64,000 bases of DNA from positions 1 to 64,000 of the forward strand of contig JADHMO010000008.1 in assembly GCA_016779995.1 (NCBI GenBank), given 5' to 3'. The notes under the pieces were generated by a model. It was given only the letters and a program-made list of their open reading frames with translations, did not search any database and had not been told where the DNA came from. Source of the DNA: Flavobacteriales bacterium (GTDB taxonomy: Bacteria; Bacteroidota; Bacteroidia; Flavobacteriales; UBA7312). The position numbers and the translations under genes are program-made. Of this stretch, positions 8,478 through 18,946 are shown in pieces (within the stretch, counting starts at the first letter, position 1; every line of letters begins with the position of its first letter).

Positions 8478-11400
8478 ATGGCAATAAGAAAAGGTAAAAA
8501 CGAAGTAAACACTAGTTTCAATAATATTACGATAAGTCTAGCTTCACCAGAAGATATACTTTCTAAATCTAGTGGAGAGGTAACAAAACCAGAAACTATT
8601 AACTACAGAACTTACAAACCTGAAAGAGATGGTTTATTCTGTGAACGTATTTTTGGTCCTACCAAAGATTTTGAATGTCATTGTGGTAAATACAAGCGTA
8701 TTCGATACAGAGGTATAGTATGTGATCGTTGTGGTGTTGAAGTAACTGAAAAGAAAGTACGTAGAGAACGAACAGGTCATATTCAGTTAGTTGTTCCGGT
8801 TGCACACATTTGGTATTCTAAATCTAACCCTAACAAAATAGGATATTTACTAGGTTTACCAAGTAAGAAGTTGGATATGATTATTTACTACGAAAGGTAT
8901 GTAGTAATTCAGCCAGGTTCAGCAACCAATGAAGAAGGAGAACCTCTACAATTTTTAGATTTCTTAACTGAAGACGAGTACTTAGATGCTTTAGAAAAGA
9001 TTCCAGCAGAAAACCGTTACTTAGACGATGAAGACCCTAAGAAATTCATCGCTAAAATGGGTGCTGAAGCATTGATAGAGCTTTTAAGAAAGCTTGATTT
9101 AGATCAATTATCTTTTGACTTACGTCACAAGGCTAATACTGAAACTTCACAACAAAGAAAAGCTGAGGCTCTAAAGAGATTACAAGTTATAGAATCATTT
9201 AGAGATGCAAATTCAAGAATAGAAAATAAACCAGAGTGGATGATTGTTAAGGTTATCCCTGTTATTCCACCTGAGTTAAGACCATTAGTGCCATTAGATG
9301 GTGGTCGTTTTGCGACATCTGACTTGAATGACTTATACAGAAGAGTTATTATTAGAAATAACCGTCTGAAAAGATTAATAGAAATTAAAGCTCCTGAAGT
9401 AATTCTAAGAAATGAAAAAAGAATGCTTCAAGAATCTGTCGATTCATTATTTGATAACTCTAGAAAATCAAGTGCTGTTAAAACAGAATCTAACAGAGCG
9501 TTAAAATCATTATCTGATAGTTTGAAAGGAAAGCAAGGACGTTTCCGTCAAAACCTACTCGGTAAGCGTGTGGATTATTCAGCACGTTCAGTTATTGTTG
9601 TAGGTCCTGAATTGAAAATGCACGAATGTGGTTTGCCAAAAAATATGGCAGCTGAATTGTTCAAGCCTTTCATTATTCGTAAAATGATTGATAGAGGTAT
9701 TGTTAAAACAGTAAAATCTGCTAAAAAGATTATTGACAAAAGAGAGCCTGTAGTTTGGGATATTTTAGAGAACGTGATGAAAGGACATCCTGTTCTACTA
9801 AACCGTGCCCCAACTCTTCACCGTTTAGGTATTCAGGCCTTCCAACCAGTAATGATAGAAGGAAAAGCTATTCGTCTTCACCCTCTTGTTTGTACAGCAT
9901 TTAATGCCGATTTTGATGGTGACCAAATGGCTGTTCATTTACCATTAGGTGAAGCAGCAATTTTAGAAGCACAGCTTTTAATGTTAGCTTCTCACAATAT
10001 TCTGAATCCAGCTAATGGTGCGCCAGTTACTGTACCATCTCAGGATATGGTATTAGGTTTATACTATATGACAAAGCCATTAAAAGGAGCTAAAGGAGAA
10101 GGTTTAGCATTTTATTCTGATGAAGAAGTTAAAATTGCCTTTAATGAAGGTAGAGTTGACTTACATGCTTACATCAAAGTAAGAGCTCAGATTAAGAATG
10201 ACAAAGGCGAATTAGAAACTAAATTGATTGAAACTTCAGTTGGTAGAGTTTTATTTAATGAGTTTGTTCCTGAGGAAGTAGGTTTCATTGACACACTACT
10301 TACAAAGAAAGCTTTAAGAGATATTATTGGTGAAGTCCTTAATGTTTCTGGTATTGCTAAAACAGCAGAATTCCTAGATAATATCAAGGGTATAGGTTAT
10401 AATTTTGCATTCAAAGGTGGATTGTCTTTTAACCTTGGAGACGTTATAATTCCTGAAGAAAAAGATACTATGGTATCTGATGCGTATAATCAGGTTGACG
10501 AAGTAACTGCCAACTACAATATGGGATTCATTACCAATAACGAAAGGTACAACCAAGTTATTGATATTTGGTCTAATACTAATGCCCACCTTACTGAAAA
10601 AGTGATGAAGCAATTGAGTTCTGATAAAGATGGATTCAATTCAGTATATATGATGCTTGACTCAGGTGCAAGGGGTTCTAAAGAACAAATTAAGCAATTA
10701 GGTGGTATGAGAGGTCTTATGGCAAAACCACAAAAATCAGGTGATAAGAGTGGTGCTGCGATTATAGAAAATCCAATTATTGCCAACTTTAAAGAAGGTT
10801 TATCTATTCTTGAGTACTTTATTTCTACTCACGGTGCTCGTAAAGGTCTTGCCGATACAGCTCTTAAAACAGCCGATGCGGGTTATTTAACAAGAAGACT
10901 TGTTGATTCATCACAAGATGTTGTTGTCAAGATAGAAGATTGTGGTACTCTAAGAGGTCTTGAAATTTCTGCTTACAAGAAAAATGATGAAATCGTCGAA
11001 CCATTGAAAGATAGAATTTCAGGTCGTGTTTCATTACACGATATCTATGATACAGAAGGCGATATCATCGTTGCTAATGGTGAGATGATTACTGATAACA
11101 TGGCTAAAGGTATTGAAGAGGCTAAAATCGAGTCTGTTGAAGTACGTTCAGTACTTACATGTGAGGCCAAAAGAGGAGTATGTGCGAAATGTTATGGAAG
11201 AAACCTATCCACAGCAAGTATGGCTGTACCAGGTGATACAGTTGGTGTAGTTGCTGCTCAGTCTATTGGTGAACCAGGTACACAGTTAACATTAAGAACC
11301 TTCCACTTTGGTGGTACAGCATCTAAAATTGCATCTGAATCTAGCGTAGTAGCTAAATTCGATGGTAAGGTTGAAATCGACGACTTGAAACTTATCGATT

Positions 11401-12776
11401 CAGTCAATGAAGATGGCGAAAAAATCAAAATGGTAATTAGCCGTACTTCTGAGATTAGAATAATCGATGAAAAACTAGGTATAGTTCTTTCAACAAATAA
11501 CATTCCTTACGGTTCTACCTTATACATAGAAGCTGGTAAGAAAGTGAAGAAAGGAACTAAGATTTGTAATTGGGATCCGTACAATGCTGTAATTATTTCA
11601 GAATTTGATGGAAAGATTGCCTTCCAAGATATTCAGGAAGGATTATCGTACCGAGTAGAATCTGATGAACAAACTGGTTTTGAAGAAAAAGTAATGATTG
11701 AACGTAAGGATAAAACACTCAATCCTACTATTAATGTTATTAATAAGAAAGATGAGCAAACAAGGTCATATAGTATCCCTGTAAAAGCTCACTTATCTGT
11801 TAATGATGGACAAACCATTAAATCTGGACAAATCATTGCAAAGATTCCAAGATTGGCATCTTCTTTAGGTGATATTACAGGCGGTCTGCCTCGTGTGACT
11901 GAGTTATTCGAAGCGCGTAATCCATCTAATCCGGCTGTTGTGACTGAAATTGATGGTATCGTTACTTTTGGTTCAAAAATTAAGCGTGGTAACAAAGAAG
12001 TAATCATTACTTCTAAAACTGGTGAAGTTTCTAAATACTTAATTCCTTTATCTAAACATATTTTAGTTCAGGAAAACGACTTTGTAAAGTCGGGTATGCC
12101 TTTATGTGATGGTGCTATTACACCATCTGATATTTTGAGAATTAAAGGTCCTACTGCTGTCCAAGAATACATCGTAAATGAAATTCAAGAAGTATATAGA
12201 CTTCAGGGAATGAAGATTAATGACAAGCACTTCGAAGTTATCGTTAGACAAATGATGCGTAAGATGAATGTTGTTGATGCTGGTGACACTAGATTCTTAG
12301 ATGGTCAAGTCATTACTAAGTTAGAATTTATGGAAGAAAATGACAGAATCTTTGGCATGAAAGTGGTTGAAGAAACTGGTGATTCTCAAGTGCTTAAAGC
12401 AGGTCAAATTGTTTCTGCTAGAAAGTTAAGAGAAGAAAATTCTAGATTGAGAAGAAAAGATTTGAAAACTGTTGAAGCTCGTGATGCAGTTCCTGCTACG
12501 AGTGAGCAACGTATTCAAGGTATAACTAGAGCTGCACTACAAACTAACAGTTGGGTTTCTGCTGCTTCCTTCCAAGAAACTACTAAAGTTCTTAACGCCG
12601 CTGCTATTAACGGTAAGCGAGATGGCTTAGAAGGTTTGAAAGAGAATGTTATTGTTGGACATAAAATTCCAGCAGGTACAGGTCTTCGTGTTTGGGACGA
12701 TATTGTAGTTGGTTCTCAAGAAGAGTTTGACCAGTTAATGGCTGCCAAAGAAGAAGTGTCTTCTGAGGAAGTATAA
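8478..12776 (+). CDS. rpoC: DNA-directed RNA polymerase subunit beta'
   Basis: The catalytic beta' subunit of RNA polymerase. The 1432 residues contain the N-terminal zinc ribbon (Cys 67, 69, 82, 85), the active-site loop NADFDGD (476-482) whose three Asp residues bind the catalytic magnesium, and the second zinc cluster around [11 protein letters not shown]. The trigger-loop neighbourhood ([16 protein letters not shown]) is intact. Full length without frameshift. It forms the end of the rif operon with rpoB upstream and the DUF3467 gene 11 bases downstream. Confidence 0.99.
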   Translation: MAIRKGKNEVNTSFNNITISLASPEDILSKSSGEVTKPETINYRTYKPERDGLFCERIFGPTKDFECHCGKYKRIRYRGIVCDRCGVEVTEKKVRRERTGHIQLVVPVAHIWYSKSNPNKIGYLLGLPSKKLDMIIYYERYVVIQPGSATNEEGEPLQFLDFLTEDEYLDALEKIPAENRYLDDEDPKKFIAKMGAEALIELLRKLDLDQLSFDLRHKANTETSQQRKAEALKRLQVIESFRDANSRIENKPEWMIVKVIPVIPPELRPLVPLDGGRFATSDLNDLYRRVIIRNNRLKRLIEIKAPEVILRNEKRMLQESVDSLFDNSRKSSAVKTESNRALKSLSDSLKGKQGRFRQNLLGKRVDYSARSVIVVGPELKMHECGLPKNMAAELFKPFIIRKMIDRGIVKTVKSAKKIIDKREPVVWDILENVMKGHPVLLNRAPTLHRLGIQAFQPVMIEGKAIRLHPLVCTAFNADFDGDQMAVHLPLGEAAILEAQLLMLASHNILNPANGAPVTVPSQDMVLGLYYMTKPLKGAKGEGLAFYSDEEVKIAFNEGRVDLHAYIKVRAQIKNDKGELETKLIETSVGRVLFNEFVPEEVGFIDTLLTKKALRDIIGEVLNVSGIAKTAEFLDNIKGIGYNFAFKGGLSFNLGDVIIPEEKDTMVSDAYNQVDEVTANYNMGFITNNERYNQVIDIWSNTNAHLTEKVMKQLSSDKDGFNSVYMMLDSGARGSKEQIKQLGGMRGLMAKPQKSGDKSGAAIIENPIIANFKEGLSILEYFISTHGARKGLADTALKTADAGYLTRRLVDSSQDVVVKIEDCGTLRGLEISAYKKNDEIVEPLKDRISGRVSLHDIYDTEGDIIVANGEMITDNMAKGIEEAKIESVEVRSVLTCEAKRGVCAKCYGRNLSTASMAVPGDTVGVVAAQSIGEPGTQLTLRTFHFGGTASKIASESSVVAKFDGKVEIDDLKLIDSVNEDGEKIKMVISRTSEIRIIDEKLGIVLSTNNIPYGSTLYIEAGKKVKKGTKICNWDPYNAVIISEFDGKIAFQDIQEGLSYRVESDEQTGFEEKVMIERKDKTLNPTINVINKKDEQTRSYSIPVKAHLSVNDGQTIKSGQIIAKIPRLASSLGDITGGLPRVTELFEARNPSNPAVVTEIDGIVTFGSKIKRGNKEVIITSKTGEVSKYLIPLSKHILVQENDFVKSGMPLCDGAITPSDILRIKGPTAVQEYIVNEIQEVYRLQGMKINDKHFEVIVRQMMRKMNVVDAGDTRFLDGQVITKLEFMEENDRIFGMKVVEETGDSQVLKAGQIVSARKLREENSRLRRKDLKTVEARDAVPATSEQRIQGITRAALQTNSWVSAASFQETTKVLNAAAINGKRDGLEGLKENVIVGHKIPAGTGLRVWDDIVVGSQEEFDQLMAAKEEVSSEEV

Positions 12777-12787
12777 ATAGTTTCAAT

Positions 12788-13096
12788 ATGGCTGAAGATA
12801 AAAAGGGACTTAATATTGAGCTGACCGAAGAGGTAGCTGAAGGTATATATAGCAATTTGGCTATAATAAACCATTCACCCTCGGAATTTGTTGTCGATTT
12901 TATTAAGGTTATGCCTGGTGTGCCTAAGGCAAAAGTTAAATCAAGAATTGTTTTGACACCACAACACGCCAAGCGTCTTTTAAAAGCTCTTAATGATAAC
13001 GTATCTAAATTTGAAGCTCAACACGGTTCAATCAAGAATGTTGATACTCAAAGCAACATTCCACTAAGTTTTAGTGGGCCAACAGCTGAAGCATAA
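12788..13096 (+). CDS. DUF3467 family protein
   Basis: A 102-residue soluble protein of unknown function. The sequence is recognisable as DUF3467: NIELTEEVAEGIYSNLAIINHS at the start, a central FVVDFIKVMPG, and LTPQHAKRLLKALNDNV towards the end. It has no signal peptide or membrane segment. It sits 11 bases behind rpoC and before the operon terminator. This placement recurs in Bacteroidota, as far as I recall, and suggests a role tied to transcription or translation. That role is inferred, not shown. Confidence 0.85.
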   Translation: MAEDKKGLNIELTEEVAEGIYSNLAIINHSPSEFVVDFIKVMPGVPKAKVKSRIVLTPQHAKRLLKALNDNVSKFEAQHGSIKNVDTQSNIPLSFSGPTAEA

Positions 13097-13101
13097 ACAA
13101 T

Positions 13102-13130
13102 AAAAAAACCACTCATAGAGTGGTTTTTTT
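13102..13130 (+). terminator. Rho-independent terminator of the rif operon
   Basis: CCACTC (13109-13114) pairs with GAGTGG (13118-13123) around an ATA loop, flanked by A7 on the left and T7 on the right. It lies directly after the DUF3467 gene. The symmetrical A and T tracts mean it can also end minus-strand transcription from the desaturase gene. Confidence 0.9.
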
Positions 13131-13152
13131 ATGTCCTATTCTTTTATAAAAT

Positions 13153-14232
13153 TTAAGCTTGTCCTAAAGATTTAAGCATTTTAGTGTGTTCTATAATTGC
13201 CTGAATATAGCTTTTCTGACTATAATATGGTAACCCATGCTTTTCAGCTTTTTCTTTTACGATATGAGAAATGTTCTTGTAGTGAACGTGACAAATATTG
13301 GGAAATAAATGGTGCTCAACTTGAAAATTTAATCCTCCAACAAACCAAGAGAAAAATCGACTTGTAGGAGCGTAATTAGAAGTAGTTTGTAATTGGTGTA
13401 TTGCCCAATTGTTTTCAATTGTTCCTTCTTCATTGGCTACTGGATAATCGCACTCTGGCATAATATGAGCCGTTTGAAAAATGGTAGCTAAAATAAAGCC
13501 CGCTACAAAGTGAAGACTGAAAAAACATAATAACCAAAACCCAAATGAAATACCTCCAACAATGAAGTAAGGGATAACAAACATATAGGCGTAATAAATA
13601 ATTTTCCAAGCAACCATTTCAAGCATTAATGGTGTGTATTCTTTTTTACTTATGAAACCGTCCTTTTTAAAATCATTTAGTTGTTTAAACTCCTTATTTG
13701 TAGCCCACGAAATTGTCATTAGACCATAAAAGAACCAAGCATAAATATGTTGTAGTTTGTGAATCCTTTTTAAGGGAGCATCAGGAGAAAAACGAAGTAA
13801 TCCCATTGGGCTTACATCGGGATCCATTTCGTGAACATTGGTAAAAGTATGATGCAATCTATTGTGTTGAATGCGCCAGTTTTTAGCACTTCCTCCCATT
13901 AGATTTAATGTAATGCCAAAAAGTCTATTCACAACTTTATTTTTTGAATATGAACCGTGATTAGCATCGTGCATTATGGAAAGTCCAATTCCTGACATAC
14001 CTACGCCCATACATACCCAAAGCAACCAATAAATCCAATTATTTGTTACTACACCAGAAATAGCTACACCATAAGGAATATAGTATAATGAAAGCATAAA
14101 TATGCTTTTGAATACCATGTTAGTATTACCAAATCTTGTTTTATTGTTTTTTTTGAAATATTCATCAACCGATTTTCTAAGTTCAGTAATGAATTCTTTA
14201 GAATGGTTTTTATCGAATTTTGCAGTCTTCAT
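13153..14232 (-). CDS. Membrane fatty acid desaturase (acyl-lipid/acyl-CoA type)
   Basis: A di-iron membrane enzyme that introduces a double bond into fatty acyl chains. All three histidine boxes are visible: HDANHG, HNRLHH and QVEHH (the last with Gln in place of the first His, as in front-end and acyl-lipid desaturases). Several hydrophobic segments separate them. The ATG at 14232 gives 359 residues; an upstream TTG at 14256 is less likely. No cytochrome b5 domain is fused, so electrons must come from a separate ferredoxin or cytochrome. Substrate and position of desaturation cannot be read from the sequence. Confidence 0.9.
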   Translation of the reverse strand: MKTAKFDKNHSKEFITELRKSVDEYFKKNNKTRFGNTNMVFKSIFMLSLYYIPYGVAISGVVTNNWIYWLLWVCMGVGMSGIGLSIMHDANHGSYSKNKVVNRLFGITLNLMGGSAKNWRIQHNRLHHTFTNVHEMDPDVSPMGLLRFSPDAPLKRIHKLQHIYAWFFYGLMTISWATNKEFKQLNDFKKDGFISKKEYTPLMLEMVAWKIIYYAYMFVIPYFIVGGISFGFWLLCFFSLHFVAGFILATIFQTAHIMPECDYPVANEEGTIENNWAIHQLQTTSNYAPTSRFFSWFVGGLNFQVEHHLFPNICHVHYKNISHIVKEKAEKHGLPYYSQKSYIQAIIEHTKMLKSLGQA

Positions 14233-14323
14233 TATTATATTTTCGTTCGTCTTCAATTAAGAAAGTGTAAATATACACATTAAAAGATGGACTTATTTAT
14301 GATTTAAAATAGTTTATTAACTA

Positions 14324-15298
14324 TTATATGAACTTTTGTTCTCTCATCCAATCATCGTTAAATATCTTGCCAACATATCTGCTTCCATGGTCATGTAATA
14401 GTACGACGACAACATCATCTTTTTTCAGTTGACTTTTTAGCTGATTTAGTCCAGCAATAGCACTGCCACATGAGTATCCGGCAAAAATACCTTCTTCTTT
14501 AGCTAAACGACGGGCATAGATAGCGCCATCTTTATCAGTTACTTTTTCAAAATGGTCAATGAGGTCAAAGTCTACATTTTTAGGCAAAATATCTTCTCCA
14601 ATTCCTTCAGTGATATAAGAATAAATCTCATTTTCATCAAACTCTCCTGTCTCATGATATTTTTTGTAAACAGAACCGTAAGAATCGACACCCCAAATTT
14701 TAATTTTTGAATTTTTTTCTTTGAGAAATTTTGCAATACCTGAAATAGTTCCGCCAGTTCCAACACCAACAATAAAATGGGTGATTTTGCCATCTGTTTG
14801 TTCCCATATCTCAGGGCCAGTGGATTCGTAATGCGCTAATCTATTGGATAGATTATCGTATTGATTGGGATAAAATGAGTTTGGAATTTCTTCATTTAGA
14901 CGTTTAGCAACAGAGTAGTATGATTCGGGGTGTTCTGGAGCTACATTAGTTGGGCAAACGTAAACCTCTGCACCCATAGCTTTTAGAATATCCATTTTTT
15001 CTTTGGACTGCTTATCTGAAATGGTGCAAATGAGTTTGTATCCTTTCTGAATACAAGCCAAAGCTAAGCCCATACCAGTATTGCCAGAAGTGCCTTCAAT
15101 TACTGTGCCACCTTCTTTAAGAAGTCCAGCTTTCTCTGCATCTTCAATCATTTTTAAAGCCATTCTGTCCTTAGTAGAATGTCCAGGATTAAAACTTTCT
15201 ACCTTAGCCAAAACAAGAGCTTCTGTATCAACTACTTTGTTCAATTTTACCATTGGGGTATTACCAATAGTTTCTATAATGTGATTATAAAAATTCAT
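14324..15298 (-). CDS. PLP-dependent cysteine synthase / cystathionine beta-synthase family
   Basis: A fold-type II PLP enzyme of 324 residues. Lys43 in HSTKDRMA is the expected Schiff-base lysine, SGNTGMG holds the substrate carboxylate loop, and GVGTGGTISG binds the PLP phosphate. The C-terminal part (GYSCGSA, then HDHGSRYVGKIFNDDWM) resembles the catalytic core of cystathionine beta-synthase more than classical CysK. No CBS regulatory domains are attached. It could act in cysteine synthesis or reverse transsulfuration. A TAAATTTG motif ends four bases before the ATG, which suggests a leaderless message. Confidence 0.88.
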   Translation of the reverse strand: MNFYNHIIETIGNTPMVKLNKVVDTEALVLAKVESFNPGHSTKDRMALKMIEDAEKAGLLKEGGTVIEGTSGNTGMGLALACIQKGYKLICTISDKQSKEKMDILKAMGAEVYVCPTNVAPEHPESYYSVAKRLNEEIPNSFYPNQYDNLSNRLAHYESTGPEIWEQTDGKITHFIVGVGTGGTISGIAKFLKEKNSKIKIWGVDSYGSVYKKYHETGEFDENEIYSYITEGIGEDILPKNVDFDLIDHFEKVTDKDGAIYARRLAKEEGIFAGYSCGSAIAGLNQLKSQLKKDDVVVVLLHDHGSRYVGKIFNDDWMREQKFI

Positions 15299-15302
15299 AG
15301 TA

Positions 15303-15310
15303 CAAATTTA
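15303..15310 (-). promoter_or_regulatory. Candidate -7 element TAAATTTG for the cysteine synthase-like gene
   Basis: Read on the minus strand this matches TAnnTTTG, the -7 consensus of the Bacteroidota primary sigma factor. Only four bases (tact) separate it from the ATG at 15298, so the transcript would begin at or next to the start codon. No clear -33 TTTG was found. Confidence 0.45.
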
Positions 15311-15328
15311 CCATTAATGTTTCTTTTA

Positions 15329-16546
15329 TTATTCAAATCGAATCGCTTTAATGGGATTTATTTTACTGATTAAATAAGATGGAATAATAAGCATTAGCCA
15401 ACATACAATGAAGGTGCCTATATTTAATGCAAGAATATGAGCAATATTGAGGTCAATGGGTACATAAGACATATAATAAGTGCTCTTATCTAATTCCAAA
15501 ATTTGAAATTGTTTCTGAATCCAACAAAGGCTCAGTCCTATTAAGTTGCCCCAAAACATGCCTCTTAGAATTAAGTATAATGAATGATATATAAACACTT
15601 TTCTAATGTGCCAGTTTTGGCTTCCTAAAGCTTTTAGTGTACCAATGAGTTGAGACTGCTCCAAAATAAGAATAAATAAGGCCGTTATCATGTTTATTGC
15701 CCCAACAATTAGCATAAGGATTAGTATAACCCTAACATTCATATTTTGTAAATCAAGCCAATCAAAAAGCTGAGGGTTATTATCAATAACAGTTCTAGCG
15801 TTTAAATCAAAACCTATATTGGAATAAACTTCTTGATTTATCTTTTCTAAATCTTCAAAATCATGAAGTTGTATTTCTAACCCTCCTACATCATTTGCTG
15901 ACCATTTATTGAGTTTCTGAATGTGTCCAATATCTCCTAAGACTAGCATTTCGTCAAATTCAGCAACGCCACTATCATAAATACCTGCAATCTTAAATTG
16001 ACGAACTCTAACGGGTTGTTGGATAAAGTACATTTGAAAGTCATCCCCAATGTTTAGATTCAATTGATTGGCTATAGTTTGAGAAATCAATACTGTATTA
16101 GACTTTTTATGCCTTCCAAAAGATGGTATCTTGCCTTGTGTTAAGATGTTTTTTATAAATGTGGTATCAAAATCACTACTTAGACCTTTCAGTACTACTC
16201 CCTGAATTTCATTATCGGTTTTAATAATACCAGCTTTGGTAGCATAGGATTGAATATGTTTTATGCCTTTTATCTTTGAAAGAGATAGTTTTAAGGAGTC
16301 TGTATGTTTTAAAAGCGTAGATTCGTAGGAGTTTCCGTTACTGAAATTACTCACTTGAATATGAGAACTGAAACCAATAACTTTGTCCGTAATTTCGTTT
16401 TGAAAACCTTTTATGATAGCAAGCGACATCAACATAACCGTTAGACTTAAAGCAATAGCTGTAATAGCTATGCGAATAACAGGTCGAGAAAAACGGTGTT
16501 CGTTTTTGCCAATAAGTCGTTGGGCTATGAAAAATGATACATTCAT
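15329..16546 (-). CDS. FtsX/LolC-like ABC transporter permease
   Basis: An inner-membrane permease of the MacB/LolCDE class, 405 residues. It has one N-terminal membrane helix (about 25-47), a large periplasmic domain (about 50-265), and three C-terminal helices (about 270-400), ending in the family-typical INPIKAIRFE. Such proteins in this phylum are usually annotated as lipoprotein-releasing or FtsX-like permeases; the ATPase partner is not in the window. The start lies only five bases from the divergent NamZ-like gene. Cargo is unknown. Confidence 0.85.
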   Translation of the reverse strand: MNVSFFIAQRLIGKNEHRFSRPVIRIAITAIALSLTVMLMSLAIIKGFQNEITDKVIGFSSHIQVSNFSNGNSYESTLLKHTDSLKLSLSKIKGIKHIQSYATKAGIIKTDNEIQGVVLKGLSSDFDTTFIKNILTQGKIPSFGRHKKSNTVLISQTIANQLNLNIGDDFQMYFIQQPVRVRQFKIAGIYDSGVAEFDEMLVLGDIGHIQKLNKWSANDVGGLEIQLHDFEDLEKINQEVYSNIGFDLNARTVIDNNPQLFDWLDLQNMNVRVILILMLIVGAINMITALFILILEQSQLIGTLKALGSQNWHIRKVFIYHSLYLILRGMFWGNLIGLSLCWIQKQFQILELDKSTYYMSYVPIDLNIAHILALNIGTFIVCWLMLIIPSYLISKINPIKAIRFE

Positions 16547-16551
16547 AAATT

Positions 16552-17700
16552 ATGCGCTATAAAATTAAACATTTATTCCTTTGCCTTTTGGTCTTTTTAC
16601 ATTGTTCAAGTGCAAATGAAAGTTTGCAAGTTGGTGCAGAGAGAACTGCTAAGTATTTTCCATTACTAAAGGATAAGGCTATTGGTGTAGTAGGCAATCA
16701 AAGCTCTCTTATTGGAACCACACATTTGGTAGATTCTTTGTTGAGCGCAAAGCTTCAAGTGCTTAAAGTCTTTAGTCCAGAACACGGTTTTAGAGGAACT
16801 GCCGATGCAGGTGCTCACATAGAAAGTGGAATTGACGAACAAACAGGACTTCCTATCATATCCTTGTATGGGAGCAATAAAAAACCGAGTCCTTCACAAT
16901 TAGAAGGAATTGAAATATTAGTGTTTGACATACAAGATGTAGGTGCTCGTTTTTATACCTATATCTCGACCTTGCATTATGTGATGGAGGCGGCAGCAGA
17001 AAACAATATTCCATTAATTGTTTTGGATAGACCTAACCCCAATGGACACTATATTGATGGCCCTATTTTAGATACTGCTTATCGTTCTTTTGTAGGGATG
17101 CACCCCATACCTATCGTTCACGGTATGACTATTGGCGAGTATGCTCAAATGATAAATGGCGAGAAGTGGCTAACGGATAGTGTAGCATGTGAATTAACAG
17201 TTATTCCTATGTTGGGATATAACAAGCAAATGCCATACGATTTACCGATAAAGCCATCACCCAATTTGCCCAATGCTCAAGCTGTCAATTTATACCCCTC
17301 TTTATGTTTGTTTGAAGGAACCACTATAAGCGTAGGTAGAGGGACAGATTTACCTTTTCAGCACTATGGCGCACCTTATCTAGATAGCGATTATTCATTC
17401 GTGCCAGAAAGCGGGGCAGGAGCCAAGTATCCTAAACATGAGGGAGAAAGATGTTATGGTCAAGATTTGAGCCAATTTGCTACACTCAGCCAATTAGATT
17501 TGTCTTTTCTAATAGATGCCTATAAAGCATGTCCAAAAAAAGAAGACTTTTTCAATGCTTTCTTTGATAAACTAGCTGGTGGAAATACTTTAAGGTTATC
17601 CGTTATTGAAGGAAAATCTGAAGAAGAAATTAGACAAAGTTGGTCTGAAGAATTGCTAGAATTTGAACAGATGAGAAATACCTATCTTATTTACCAATAA
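16552..17700 (+). CDS. DUF1343 family, NamZ-like exo-beta-N-acetylmuramidase
   Basis: A secreted or envelope enzyme. The family (DUF1343, COG3876) includes NamZ, which removes terminal N-acetylmuramic acid from peptidoglycan fragments during recycling. The 382 residues begin with a signal peptide ending near Cys18 (FLHCSS), possibly a lipoprotein site although the box is not canonical. Conserved blocks include VGNQSSL, FSPEHGFRG, FDIQDVGARFYTYI, LDRPNPN and SVGRGTDLPFQ. The length suits the family. Its start is five bases from the divergent permease gene. Confidence 0.87.
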   Translation: MRYKIKHLFLCLLVFLHCSSANESLQVGAERTAKYFPLLKDKAIGVVGNQSSLIGTTHLVDSLLSAKLQVLKVFSPEHGFRGTADAGAHIESGIDEQTGLPIISLYGSNKKPSPSQLEGIEILVFDIQDVGARFYTYISTLHYVMEAAAENNIPLIVLDRPNPNGHYIDGPILDTAYRSFVGMHPIPIVHGMTIGEYAQMINGEKWLTDSVACELTVIPMLGYNKQMPYDLPIKPSPNLPNAQAVNLYPSLCLFEGTTISVGRGTDLPFQHYGAPYLDSDYSFVPESGAGAKYPKHEGERCYGQDLSQFATLSQLDLSFLIDAYKACPKKEDFFNAFFDKLAGGNTLRLSVIEGKSEEEIRQSWSEELLEFEQMRNTYLIYQ

Positions 17701-17708
17701 GGTTTTTT

Positions 17709-17735
17709 TATATTTGTAGAGCAATATTCATTGCT
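17709..17735 (+). promoter_or_regulatory. Candidate promoter (-7 TATATTTG) and small hairpin ahead of cysH
   Basis: TATATTTG (17709-17716) matches TAnnTTTG. Directly after it AGCAAT (17720-17725) pairs with ATTGCT (17730-17735), followed by ATTTT. The hairpin could end transcription of the NamZ-like gene or lie in the cysH leader. The cysH ATG is at 17807. Confidence 0.4.
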
Positions 17736-17806
17736 ATTTTAGCTCAACCTTTATTTAGTTTTTTTATGATTTGAAAATTTATTTTTCATTGTTTAAAACT
17801 GAATTA

Positions 17807-18463
17807 ATGCCCAATTTAAAAGCTTACAATGAACGTTATAGTTCATATTCCATTTACAAAAGAGTAGAGGAATTGTACAAAGATTTTGATGCCAATGACA
17901 TCATGCTGACTTCTGCATTTTCGGCTTATTCAGCTATTTTACTTAAAGTAATTTCTGAAGTTAATAATTCCCAACCTATCTATTTTATTGATACAGGTCA
18001 TCATTTTGATGAAACGATAGAGTATAAAGACTATCTCACCAATCTTTTTAATTTAAATGTAGTGAGTATTTCGGCAAAGGTCGAAGTTCAACTTAAGTGC
18101 AGTGAACAAGAGCTGTGGCTACATAAACCAAACGAATGTTGTTATTTTAATAGGGTTCAACCATTAGAAAAAATCAAGCAGGAGCATAAAGTTTGGGTCA
18201 GTGGTGTCATGATGTGGCAAACAACCAACAGAAGCCGTATGTCTTTGTTTGAACAAAAGCCCAATATCATCAAATTTCACCCTTTACTCGATATGGATGT
18301 TGATACTAGAGATGAATTTATTCAGTCTAAAAGCTTACCAGCTCATCCTTTGTTCGCAAAAGGTTACGAATCTATTGGCTGTACACATTGTACTAAGGCT
18401 GGAAAAAACCGTTCTGGCAGGTGGGAAGGCTTAGACAAAACAGAATGTGGATTGCATTTGTAA
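17807..18463 (+). CDS. cysH: Phosphoadenylyl/adenylyl-sulfate reductase, CysH family
   Basis: An assimilatory enzyme that reduces activated sulfate to sulfite in the cytoplasm. The protein from ATG 17807 has 218 residues. It carries both cysteine pairs of the iron-sulfur subgroup (C111-C112 and C192/C195), so APS is the likely substrate rather than PAPS. The catalytic tail KTECGLH (Cys214) is intact, and IDTGHHFDET holds the family phosphate loop. An upstream TTG at 17771 adds 12 unconserved residues. No cysD, cysN or sulfite reductase gene is nearby. Confidence 0.9.
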   Translation: MPNLKAYNERYSSYSIYKRVEELYKDFDANDIMLTSAFSAYSAILLKVISEVNNSQPIYFIDTGHHFDETIEYKDYLTNLFNLNVVSISAKVEVQLKCSEQELWLHKPNECCYFNRVQPLEKIKQEHKVWVSGVMMWQTTNRSRMSLFEQKPNIIKFHPLLDMDVDTRDEFIQSKSLPAHPLFAKGYESIGCTHCTKAGKNRSGRWEGLDKTECGLHL

Positions 18464-18466
18464 AGT

Positions 18467-18946
18467 CTAAATGGATTTAAGTTTCTCCACAATTTCGTAA
18501 ACCGCTGGGCAAACCGCCACATTTTTTTGAGTTAAGTTGAGTATTTGGTGTTGTTTTATTCGGTCGGTGTGTGGGAACTCACGACAAGCCTTTGGGCGTA
18601 CGTCATAAATACTGCATCTATTATCTTTCCCAAGAAAAGCACAGGGAACTTGCTGTAAAACGTAGTCTTTGTCTTCGTCTATTCTTAAGTACTTCTCGGT
18701 AAATTCTGAAGGTTTTATTCGGAGGTGTTTGGCTATTCGGCCAATGTCTTTATCGGTAAATAATGGCCCTGTAGTGCTACAGCAGTTGGCACACTCCAAA
18801 CAATCGGTACAAGCAAAGACTTCTTCATGCAATTGGTGCATTTTTTGGTCTAAGACTTTGGGTTTTACGCCTTTGAGTTTTTGAAAGAACTTTTTGTTTT
18901 CTTTCGCTTTTTGTCGGACTAGAGCTCGGTGTTTCTCTAAGTCCAT
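18467..18946 (-). CDS. YkgJ family cysteine cluster protein
   Basis: A small cytoplasmic protein (159 residues) with the YkgJ-type cysteine cluster thought to bind zinc or an iron-sulfur centre. Visible ligands are CTDCLECANCC near 42-52, then PCAF, CSIYD and a final KACREFPH. The biochemical role is unknown. It overlaps the upstream aminotransferase by one base (TAATG), so the pair is probably translated together. It converges on cysH with a three-base gap and no terminator between. Confidence 0.85.
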   Translation of the reverse strand: MDLEKHRALVRQKAKENKKFFQKLKGVKPKVLDQKMHQLHEEVFACTDCLECANCCSTTGPLFTDKDIGRIAKHLRIKPSEFTEKYLRIDEDKDYVLQQVPCAFLGKDNRCSIYDVRPKACREFPHTDRIKQHQILNLTQKNVAVCPAVYEIVEKLKSI

